Source: UBA5359 sp028699365 [NCBI: bacterium] (GTDB taxonomy: Bacteria; UBP13; UBA5359). From it: a DNA stretch of 8,165 bases. The first letter of the stretch is position 1. Each line of letters begins with the position of its first letter. The stretch covers positions 1-8,165 of the forward strand of contig JAQVUQ010000109.1 of NCBI GenBank assembly GCA_028699365.1. Direction: 5' to 3'. A program made the translations under genes and the position numbers. Shown here one piece after another: positions 1 to 5,589 of this stretch. The notes beneath the pieces are model-generated. The model was not told where the DNA came from. It made no database searches and saw only the letters and a program-made list of their open reading frames with translations.

Positions 1-425
1 TCATAATCCTCACTGCTCTTCAGCGGAGGTTCATATGCCCAGGCTCCGCCGTCTTCGCCCGAGAGATGGCGCTTTATATCCACGCCCCAGTAATTGGACG
101 GCTCTACGTCAAAGATCGCTTCCACTTTGAAATACGGCTCCACCGGGGTATCGTCGTCTATATCACGTTTGTGCAGGATCTGCCTGAAGCTATATTCCAG
201 GCTCTTCAGCCAGGGGTCCGTGCAGACCAGAGTATCAGGCGGCAGTATCTCCAACCAGCATCGTACCGGTTTGCACCATACCGGGGCACGGTCCGGCTTA
301 CGCAAAGCGTTGACGTCCCTCCAGCGCTGCATAATGCCCTGCATTCTGGGCTCATGGGCGATCTCCGCCACCTTCAGCCCCAGTTCCCGGACCAGGGCGC
401 GTTCGTTCTGCTGTAAATTCGTCAT
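1..425 (-). CDS. Uroporphyrinogen decarboxylase (UroD)-superfamily protein, N-terminal part
   Basis: Only the first 141 codons are inside the window; the frame is open to base 1, so the C-terminal part lies outside. The start is an ATG at 425 preceded by GAGGAG at 432-437 with a 6-base gap. Residues 45-56 (DRAPVWCKPVRC), 67-71 (VCTDP), 90-98 (DDDTPVEPY) and 113-128 (WGVDIKRHLSGEDGGA) resemble my memory of the long UroD-like proteins of uncharacterised function in Firmicutes, Chloroflexota and Planctomycetes. They do not match the haem-biosynthetic HemE, whose N-terminal arginine-rich RQAGRY motif is absent. The superfamily also includes corrinoid-dependent methyltransferases (MtaA, CmuA types), so methyl transfer is possible, but the part that would show zinc or corrinoid ligands is missing. 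It is divergent from the AraC regulator and probably controlled by it. Family confidence is good; function is unknown. Confidence 0.72.
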   Translation of the reverse strand, partial: MTNLQQNERALVRELGLKVAEIAHEPRMQGIMQRWRDVNALRKPDRAPVWCKPVRCWLEILPPDTLVCTDPWLKSLEYSFRQILHKRDIDDDTPVEPYFKVEAIFDVEPSNYWGVDIKRHLSGEDGGAWAYEPPLKSSEDY

Positions 426-431
426 CACGAT

Positions 432-437
432 CTCCTC
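432..437 (-). promoter_or_regulatory. Ribosome binding site of the UroD-like gene
   Basis: GAGGAG on the minus strand ends 6 bases before the ATG at 425. It decides between that ATG and the GTG codon directly before it. Confidence 0.7.
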
Positions 438-511
438 TTCCCTCAAATCATGATAATACTCTATCCTGATTTGGCGGTATCAAAAACTACTTTGCCGAAT
501 CGAATCCCTAC

Positions 512-540
512 AGAATAGCGGGATCCGGTCCTGACGTCAA
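512..540 (-). promoter_or_regulatory. Sigma70-type promoter of the UroD-like gene
   Basis: On the minus strand TTGACG (535-540) and TATTCT (512-517) are separated by exactly 17 bases. Transcription would begin near 505 and give an untranslated leader of about 80 bases. The -35 box lies within the perfect 8-base palindrome TGACGTCA (532-539) plus one flanking base, which could serve as an operator half. This is a motif match only; no activity is shown. Confidence 0.6.
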
Positions 541-625
541 CCGCTTTTTCAGATAGTGTATCGCCAAATGGCCTTAATATCAACGGTTTTATTGCCGGGA
601 TGACAGGCATATTTGGCTGTTTTTC

Positions 626-638
626 GACAATTATTGTC
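626..638. promoter_or_regulatory. Palindromic operator candidate over the -35 of the AraC-family gene
   Basis: GACAAT-T-ATTGTC is a perfect 6+1+6 inverted repeat. Its right arm overlaps the predicted -35 box at 634-639, the place expected for a repressor or autoregulation site. The binding protein is unknown. AraC proteins usually prefer direct repeats, so another regulator is possible. Confidence 0.4.
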
Positions 639-662
639 CTTGATCCATTGCCGTGCTAAAAT
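634..662 (+). promoter_or_regulatory. Promoter of the AraC-family gene, predicted to give a leaderless mRNA
   Basis: TTGTCC (634-639) and TAAAAT (657-662) are separated by 17 bases. Normal spacing from the -10 box puts the first transcribed base at about 669, the A of the start codon. No Shine-Dalgarno sequence precedes the ATG, and an in-frame TAA at 657-659 excludes an earlier start. Both facts fit leaderless translation. Confidence 0.5.
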
Positions 663-668
663 AGCCTC

Positions 669-1550
669 ATGGACAAGGCAAATGATCATCTGATACGTCC
701 CATGACCGAAGGCACTCTGCTGGAGATAACGCACTCCAGTAAAAACGCCGGCTCGCACCGTTCCGGGGTTATGCATCTGCACGGCTATTACGAATTGTAT
801 TATCTCATTTCCGGTGAAGTCGAATATTTTATTCTCAACAGAAGCCACAGGCTCTTTGAGGGCGATGTGGTGCTGATCAAGCCTTACGAGTCACATACTA
901 CGGTCTACTCCTTTGAGAGCAGTATGGAAAGGATAACCGTCAAGTTCGATCCCAAGTTCCTGGAAGGTTTCCAGGAACATCTTCGCGAAGCGAATGCCGA
1001 TAACCTTTTGAAATCAGACATCAATGTGTTCAGGCTGTCTCCGGATGTCCGGAAAAAATTGAGCGATACCCTGGACGAGATGAACAGAGAATACCTGTCG
1101 CAGACAAGAGGCGCACAGACGATTATCCGATTATTGCTGACTAAGGCACTGATCCATCTGAACGGAGCCTTCGAAGCCGGCAACAGGGAGATTGAAGCCG
1201 GGAGAGGATCGGTCAGAAGCAAGGTTAACGGAATAGCCGATTATATCTACAGCCATTATGACGAGGATCTCTCCCTGGCAGGCCTGGCCGGGGCATTCAA
1301 TATCAGCCCGTTCTACCTGGTCAGGATATTCAAGCGTCACACCGCCTTTACCCCTGCCGAGTATATAAACCACGTCAGGATAATGGAGGCCGTCAAATTA
1401 CTCAGAGCAACAAACGACAGTATAGCGGATATAGCCGTCAATACAGGGTTTAACAGCATGACCCACTTCGGCCGGGTGTTCAAACGTCTGATAGGGGCTT
1501 CCCCCCTGAAGTTCAGGCAGAATCATAAGATGACGGGACAATATAATTAA
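669..1550 (+). CDS. AraC/XylS-family transcriptional regulator with cupin sensor domain
   Basis: The 293-residue protein is of normal length for cupin-type AraC regulators. The N-terminal half (about residues 30-110) is an AraC-type cupin: MHLHGYYELYYLISGEVEY followed by a GDVVLIKPYESH stretch, as in sugar-sensing members. Residues about 187-285 form the double helix-turn-helix. The first recognition helix is at 213-225 (SPFYLVRIFKRHT) and the second at 263-276 (SMTHFGRVFKRLIG), with the typical DIAVNTGFNS before it. It probably binds a sugar or related small molecule and activates the divergent UroD-like gene and the dehydrogenase operon. The neighbours and shared DNA motifs suggest this, but it is not shown. 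The ATG at 669 is the first possible start, and it lacks a ribosome binding site. The stop lies 7 bases from the stop of the convergent dehydrogenase gene. Confidence 0.93.
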   Translation: MDKANDHLIRPMTEGTLLEITHSSKNAGSHRSGVMHLHGYYELYYLISGEVEYFILNRSHRLFEGDVVLIKPYESHTTVYSFESSMERITVKFDPKFLEGFQEHLREANADNLLKSDINVFRLSPDVRKKLSDTLDEMNREYLSQTRGAQTIIRLLLTKALIHLNGAFEAGNREIEAGRGSVRSKVNGIADYIYSHYDEDLSLAGLAGAFNISPFYLVRIFKRHTAFTPAEYINHVRIMEAVKLLRATNDSIADIAVNTGFNSMTHFGRVFKRLIGASPLKFRQNHKMTGQYN

Positions 1551-1557
1551 AGCATAT

Positions 1558-2550
1558 TCATGCCAGCCGATCCAATTGATCGAGCGCTACGGGATAGATA
1601 AGCGGTCGACCGTGGATAAAATTGTTTATCTCGTTGAAAGCATACCTTCCAACCCTTCTGCCGTTGCGGTTGAGGACACCCGCCATATGCGGCGTCAGGA
1701 TCACATTGGGCATCCGTCGCAAAGGATGATCCTCAGCCGGCGGCTCGGGATCGGTGACGTCCAGCAGAGCGGTAAATCTGCCGGTAGCCAGTTCCTCCGT
1801 CAGAGCAGCCTCATCCACGATGGCCCCCCTGGAAGTGTTGATGAATACTGCGTTATCCTTGATGCTCCTGATCAATTCCCGGTTGACCATGCCTCTGGTG
1901 GCAGGGATATCAGGCGCATTTATACTGATATAATCACATTGTGAAAAGATTTCCTCCAGCGTCGCCTGCCTGACACCAAGCCGGCCGGCTTCATCCTCGG
2001 ACAGATAAGGATCGTACACCCTTATCTCTTTCAGCTCGAAATTCTGCAGCAGCTTTATCAGATGCCGCCCGACAAAACCGGCGCCCACTATACCGGCAAC
2101 TACACCGTATATCTCTACGGCACTGCCTGATTTCTCCGATCTCCAGCCGCCGCTCTCCACGGCCGACATCTGTTCCTTGAGCCGTTTGCCCATCATCAGT
2201 ATGGCTCCCAGACAGTATTCGGCCACGCCTATGCCGATGGCGGGAGCGGCTGTAGTCACCTGTATCTTCCTGGATACAATCTCTTCACTGATAACCGGCT
2301 TGACGCTGCCGGCGGCATGGGCAATGAGTTTGAGGCCCGGAGCCGCGGCCAGCAACGCTCCCTCAAGGCGGGGACTCTCCCAGGACGTTACTACTATATC
2401 CGCCTTATCGATCAGCCGGATGGCCTTGGCCTCATCCATGACCGGCACCGCTTCCCAGGCAATCTCAGTAAGAGACCCCAACTCCGTCAGGGTGTCTTGA
2501 TCGAAAACAAAACCGTACATCTTCTCGTTGATCAGTATGGCACACTTCAT
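1558..2550 (-). CDS. D-isomer-specific 2-hydroxyacid dehydrogenase family protein
   Basis: About 330 residues, the normal family length. Numbered from a TTG at 2556, the NAD-binding motif GIVGAGFVG is at 155-163 with an acidic residue (VYDPY, D182) at the end of the next strand, as in NAD-specific enzymes. The catalytic triad is complete: Arg243 in NTSRGAIVDE, Glu271 in DPEPP and His290 in TPHMAG. It should interconvert a 2-keto acid and a D-2-hydroxyacid with NAD(H) in the cytoplasm; the substrate cannot be read from sequence. It is the second gene of an operon, 18 bases after the oxidoreductase stop. GGGAG at 2562-2566 is 11 bases from the ATG at 2550 but only 5 from an in-frame TTG at 2556, so the protein may start two residues earlier. 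Confidence 0.92.
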   Translation of the reverse strand: MKCAILINEKMYGFVFDQDTLTELGSLTEIAWEAVPVMDEAKAIRLIDKADIVVTSWESPRLEGALLAAAPGLKLIAHAAGSVKPVISEEIVSRKIQVTTAAPAIGIGVAEYCLGAILMMGKRLKEQMSAVESGGWRSEKSGSAVEIYGVVAGIVGAGFVGRHLIKLLQNFELKEIRVYDPYLSEDEAGRLGVRQATLEEIFSQCDYISINAPDIPATRGMVNRELIRSIKDNAVFINTSRGAIVDEAALTEELATGRFTALLDVTDPEPPAEDHPLRRMPNVILTPHMAGVLNRNGRRVGRYAFNEINNFIHGRPLIYPVALDQLDRLA

Positions 2551-2568
2551 ATTCAATTCCGCTCCCTT

Positions 2569-3477
2569 TTATACCTGGTATCGCGCCGTGCGCTCTACCT
2601 GTTCTACAATCCTGATGATCTCCAGCGTCTCATCCAGCGGCAGGGGCGGCTCATTCCCGATAAGTTGATCTACTATCCTGACGACAACGTCCTTCATTAC
2701 CGTTGAAGTGCCGAAATGACTGTTGAGCTCCTTCCCCTGCCCGTTGGAGACAAAGACGCTATAGCTGCTGAGACCGTGCCATGTTGCCAGGATACCCTTG
2801 CTTCCGTCGACAAAATCCAGCTTGACCAGGTGCCTGTCTGCGGCATCGGGATAATCCTCTACGCTCCGCACCGGTTTGCTTACCAGGCTCATCAGCATTT
2901 CCAGCCCGTGTATGCCGTAGAAAGTAAAGCTCTCATGACATGGCGCACAGACTGAGCAGAAAGACGCTCCACCCATGGCCTCTATCTCCCGGCGCAGGTC
3001 ATCCATGCCCTCCGCATAGCGGAAGGCCGAGTATGAGAAGGCCGTTGCCCGGTTCTCATTAGCCAGCAACTTGATGGCTGATGCGTCCGCGTAACTGCCG
3101 GCCAGAGGCTTGTCAATAAAGACAGGAAGCCCCGCTTCCAGAAAGGGACGGGTCATCTCCAGATGCTTCGCCCCATCCTTCTCCAGGATCATGACCGCAT
3201 CCACTTCCCCGGCCATATCCTCCAGCGTCGGCGCCGTCCTGTCGATGCCGCAGGCCCGGCTTAGCTTAACAGCGTTTTCCGATTCACTATCCCAGCAAAC
3301 CGTAATATGCCCTTTGTTCCTCAGAAAGCCCCTGTCGGCTTCCTTGTCGCCGGCAAAGAGTTCATACGTCCATCCGGGAGCGCTGCTGAAATAATCGGCT
3401 TCGTTTATTCCGTTGATATAGCCCCCAAAGACGTAGGCATGGGAAGTATTGATACCTGCTATTCCTATCTTATGCAT
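2569..3477 (-). CDS. Gfo/Idh/MocA-family oxidoreductase
   Basis: 302 residues from the chosen ATG at 3477, which has GGAGGG at 3489-3494, 11 bases upstream; starting at 3510 would place that site inside the coding sequence. The Rossmann domain begins at residue 3 but reads GIAGINTSHAY rather than the usual GxGxxG. The family's EKP motif appears as DKP at 122-124 (VFIDKPLAGS). GIHGLEML at 188-195 supplies the conserved histidine of the C-terminal domain. Such enzymes oxidise or reduce sugars, inositols or their derivatives with NAD(P). At 302 residues it is shorter than many members (330-400). It is the first gene of an operon with the 2-hydroxyacid dehydrogenase. The pair suggests an oxidoreductive pathway for a sugar-like compound, with unknown substrate. 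Confidence 0.85.
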   Translation of the reverse strand: MHKIGIAGINTSHAYVFGGYINGINEADYFSSAPGWTYELFAGDKEADRGFLRNKGHITVCWDSESENAVKLSRACGIDRTAPTLEDMAGEVDAVMILEKDGAKHLEMTRPFLEAGLPVFIDKPLAGSYADASAIKLLANENRATAFSYSAFRYAEGMDDLRREIEAMGGASFCSVCAPCHESFTFYGIHGLEMLMSLVSKPVRSVEDYPDAADRHLVKLDFVDGSKGILATWHGLSSYSVFVSNGQGKELNSHFGTSTVMKDVVVRIVDQLIGNEPPLPLDETLEIIRIVEQVERTARYQV

Positions 3478-3516
3478 AACAATCGATTCCCTCCGGTGTT
3501 TCCAACGCATAGCACT

Positions 3517-3545
3517 ATTTTACCTTGCAGACGGAATTCCGGCAG
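3517..3545 (-). promoter_or_regulatory. Candidate activator-dependent promoter of the oxidoreductase-dehydrogenase operon
   Basis: On the minus strand TAAAAT (3517-3522) has a poor -35, CTGCCG (3540-3545), 17 bases upstream. A weak -35 is typical of AraC-activated promoters. The TGCCGG direct repeat lies directly upstream, at 3555-3572. A second possible -10, TATACT at 3578-3583, lacks a recognisable -35; if it were the true one, the repeat would lie downstream of the start and act as an operator. Confidence 0.4.
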
Positions 3546-3549
3546 CACC

Positions 3550-3572
3550 TTTATTGCCGGATAAGATGCCGG
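3550..3572. promoter_or_regulatory. Candidate regulator binding site: TGCCGG direct repeat with 12-base period
   Basis: TGCCGG occurs at 3555-3560 and 3567-3572, about one helical turn apart, as expected for the two helix-turn-helix units of an AraC protein. The word TTTATTGCCGG (3550-3560) also occurs at 588-598 in front of the AraC-family gene. This is an inference from repetition and position only. Confidence 0.35.
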
Positions 3573-3623
3573 CTGTGAGTATATTTTCTACATATCTTGC
3601 CGACGGCAGGACTGTTTGGCAGC

Positions 3624-3655
3624 AAGGGGGCCGCATCTAGCGATGCTGCCCCCTT
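3624..3655. repeat. GC-rich hairpin in the intergenic region
   Basis: AAGGGGGC (3624-3631) pairs with GCCCCCTT (3648-3655). After one mismatch, GCATC (3633-3637) pairs with GATGC (3642-3646), leaving a 4-base loop. It is stable on either strand but has no run of T after it, so it is not a classic intrinsic terminator. It could still stop or protect the transcript of the secreted-protein gene, which reads towards it. Confidence 0.55.
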
Positions 3656-3763
3656 AAACAGATCAGGCCAAGGCCCTATCGCCTACAGCCCTGACAGTAG
3701 AGTATAGACATTACCGCCCAACTGTATAATCGGCATTTTTCGATAAATTTAGAGCGACAACAT

Positions 3764-3823
3764 GTAACGCCTTCCTGTTCTTCTGTTCTGTCACAAAGTT
3801 CAGATTCTACAGGAAGGCGTTAC
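3764..3823. repeat. Perfect 15-bp inverted repeat with a 30-base loop
   Basis: GTAACGCCTTCCTGT (3764-3778) is the exact reverse complement of 3809-3823. The arms enclose 30 bases, in which TCTG (3782-3785) can also pair with CAGA (3801-3804). It lies 61 bases downstream of the stop codon of the secreted-protein gene. No T-run follows on the minus strand, and only TTTT (3824-3827, after the stem) on the plus strand. It may be a transcript-end hairpin or the remnant of a small mobile palindrome; the role is undecided. Confidence 0.7.
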
Positions 3824-3884
3824 TTTTCCGGTTTCTTACCGAGTTATTTTACCGGTTTTTGACTGACTATTGCACTTACCTCAA

Positions 3885-5576
3885 TCAATAACGTTCAATC
3901 ACAAAAGAACTTGACGTATAAAAGTCGTCCGCCGCATTCTGATCAGATGCGAATATCACCTTGTTGCCATCAGGTGATACAGAGGCTTTGGGCTCTGCGT
4001 AGTATGGATTATAAGCAGGCCTGGTGGAATTGTCCCAGCCGAATCGCCTGATTGTTTCAGACCCGTCAAGTTTTAATAAAAATATATCGAAAATCCCATC
4101 GCCATCAAGACAGGATATTAAACACCATCCAGGCAAGTTATAACATTGCCCGGAAATGTGTCCGTACAAGGTTTGACCTAATCCCAAGTCGTTTGCCTCC
4201 AAGATTACAGTTTGGGTTTGTGCTGAAAGATTCCATCTGATAATTTGATTTTGAGCGCCTACTGTGAGCCAAACATCGTTACCGTTATATTTTTGGAAGT
4301 CTCCGTGACCATCGCAATAAATTGTCCAGTAATCGTTCAGCGAGCCTCCGCTAATGCTCATTACCTTGTGCTCATAAGGATAGGGTACTCCACTCTTTCG
4401 GTAGATAACATATTGTCCATTGGGCGAGATTGCTGCCCAATTGTAGGAACTCCACGCTCCCGTAAAGGTCCGTTGAGCAACTGTAGAGCCATCTGAAACG
4501 TTAATAACGCGAAGCACCAGATCATCGCCGGATCTGCCCGCCATACATATTTTGGAATCGTCCCAGGAGAGATTTCCTTCATCGGCACCCAATTTTATTT
4601 CTGAAAATTCTTCGGCAAAGTCTTTTACTACAGTCAGTTGATCTGTAGAAGGCGTAATTTTTACAAATTTGCATGTCCCAGCCTGAATTCCATAAGCTAA
4701 ATCAGGATTGCTGCGAGACCAGTTCCAGTCCAAAGGAGCATTTGCTAATTCTGCGATAAATGCATAGGTTGCCGTCCCATCCAACAAAGCGCGCCAACGC
4801 CAGCCTCCGTTAAGGATGAGTCGGGTTCCATCACTGTTCCAGGCTTGCTTACGGGAATATTCATGTTGCAAATGTGTAAATGTTCCGCAAAAGTTAGACA
4901 TGTATTCATCGAATTCGGCATAGCGGCTTATCCGTGTTACCATGGTTTGATAACTGGGATTACTGAATGTCCAGGTATACGTTTGTCTATAATAATTAAG
5001 ATATGAAAATGGGTTATTAGCGACATTACTGTACTGTGTTTCCGGTATAGATCCCGGTATAGGAGGAATCAAGTCCAGATCGTCTATCCAGACTGTGCCT
5101 GTGGCCTCATGCAGATAGACTATGAACATAATAGAGGTATTGGCACCCGTATTGAAGGTGACCGATACCTTCTGCCATTCGAAGGTGCCGTAATAAGATT
5201 GAGTGGCGCCCAGAGTGTTGCCGCCGGGGTCGGCCGCGACAAGGAGTTTGACCTCCTGGCCGAGGCCGCTGGAAATATTACTCCCCTTGATCCAGGCAGT
5301 GGCTGTATAGGTGGTATTCGCCTTAACGGGAATGTACTGTTTCAGCCAGCTGTAGCTGCTGGCACTGGCATGAACTATTTTGGCCCCGTAAGTGCCGGCA
5401 TGCTGCTGGCCACCGGTGACCCGGGTCAAGGCGCCGGTTTCGCCGCTGACCTCCGTCCAATTGGTGAAATCGTTGCCGCTGCCGGACTCAAGCCACGGAT
5501 TAAGAACCATGTTGGCCTGGGCTACGCCTGCCGATGCTACCAGCAGAAAACAGAACATAAAAAGAAGTATCCTCAT
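3885..5576 (-). CDS. Secreted protein: carbohydrate-binding-like domain plus TolB/PD40-like beta-propeller
   Basis: 563 residues from the ATG at 5576, which follows GGAGGAG at 5582-5588; the frame stays open further upstream, but those codons are probably leader. Residues 1-21 form a signal peptide (hydrophobic LLFMFCFLLVASAGVA, cleavage after AQA); with no lipobox cysteine, it is predicted to be exported and released. Residues 22-172 look like a CBM4/9-type beta-sandwich (NMVLNPWLESG at the start, TVWIDDLDLIPP at the end). A proline-rich linker leads to a propeller (about 190-563) with WNSDGTRLIL, LSWDDSKICMAG, ISPNGQYVIY and VSPDGNKVIFASD blade motifs. Conserved-looking HLQHEYSRKQAWN (235-247) and GHISGQCYNLPGW (472-484) recall uncharacterised propeller proteins, distantly like oligogalacturonate lyases; no activity can be assigned. 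The propeller DNA is much AT-richer than the binding-domain DNA. Confidence 0.82.
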   Translation of the reverse strand: MRILLFMFCFLLVASAGVAQANMVLNPWLESGSGNDFTNWTEVSGETGALTRVTGGQQHAGTYGAKIVHASASSYSWLKQYIPVKANTTYTATAWIKGSNISSGLGQEVKLLVAADPGGNTLGATQSYYGTFEWQKVSVTFNTGANTSIMFIVYLHEATGTVWIDDLDLIPPIPGSIPETQYSNVANNPFSYLNYYRQTYTWTFSNPSYQTMVTRISRYAEFDEYMSNFCGTFTHLQHEYSRKQAWNSDGTRLILNGGWRWRALLDGTATYAFIAELANAPLDWNWSRSNPDLAYGIQAGTCKFVKITPSTDQLTVVKDFAEEFSEIKLGADEGNLSWDDSKICMAGRSGDDLVLRVINVSDGSTVAQRTFTGAWSSYNWAAISPNGQYVIYRKSGVPYPYEHKVMSISGGSLNDYWTIYCDGHGDFQKYNGNDVWLTVGAQNQIIRWNLSAQTQTVILEANDLGLGQTLYGHISGQCYNLPGWCLISCLDGDGIFDIFLLKLDGSETIRRFGWDNSTRPAYNPYYAEPKASVSPDGNKVIFASDQNAADDFYTSSSFVIERY

Positions 5577-5581
5577 ATTAT

Positions 5582-5588
5582 CTCCTCC
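5582..5588 (-). promoter_or_regulatory. Ribosome binding site that fixes the start of the secreted protein
   Basis: GGAGGAG ends 5 bases before the ATG at 5576. The next codons encode a standard signal peptide, so the longer reading frame from 5663 is unlikely. Confidence 0.75.
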
Positions 5589-5589
5589 T

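Noticed and set aside
66-453. Two overlapping plus-strand reading frames at the left end
   Set aside because: They are antisense to the UroD-like gene, which has a recognisable protein sequence, a ribosome binding site and a promoter; the plus-strand translations show no family features.
549-848. Minus-strand reading frame of 99 codons overlapping the AraC-family gene start
   Set aside because: It runs antisense to the cupin domain and through the promoter region; no ribosome binding site or recognisable motif.
3764-3823. Integron attC site
   Set aside because: The arms begin and end with GTAAC/GTTAC as some attC sites do, but the stem is perfectly paired without the extrahelical bases and unpaired spacers of attC, the GTTRRRY core is not matched, and no integrase or cassette array is near.
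3828-3860. Intrinsic terminator CCGGT...ACCGG-TTTTT on the plus strand
   Set aside because: The stem is only 5 bp with an 18-base loop, and no plus-strand gene ends here; kept only as part of a low-confidence small RNA idea.
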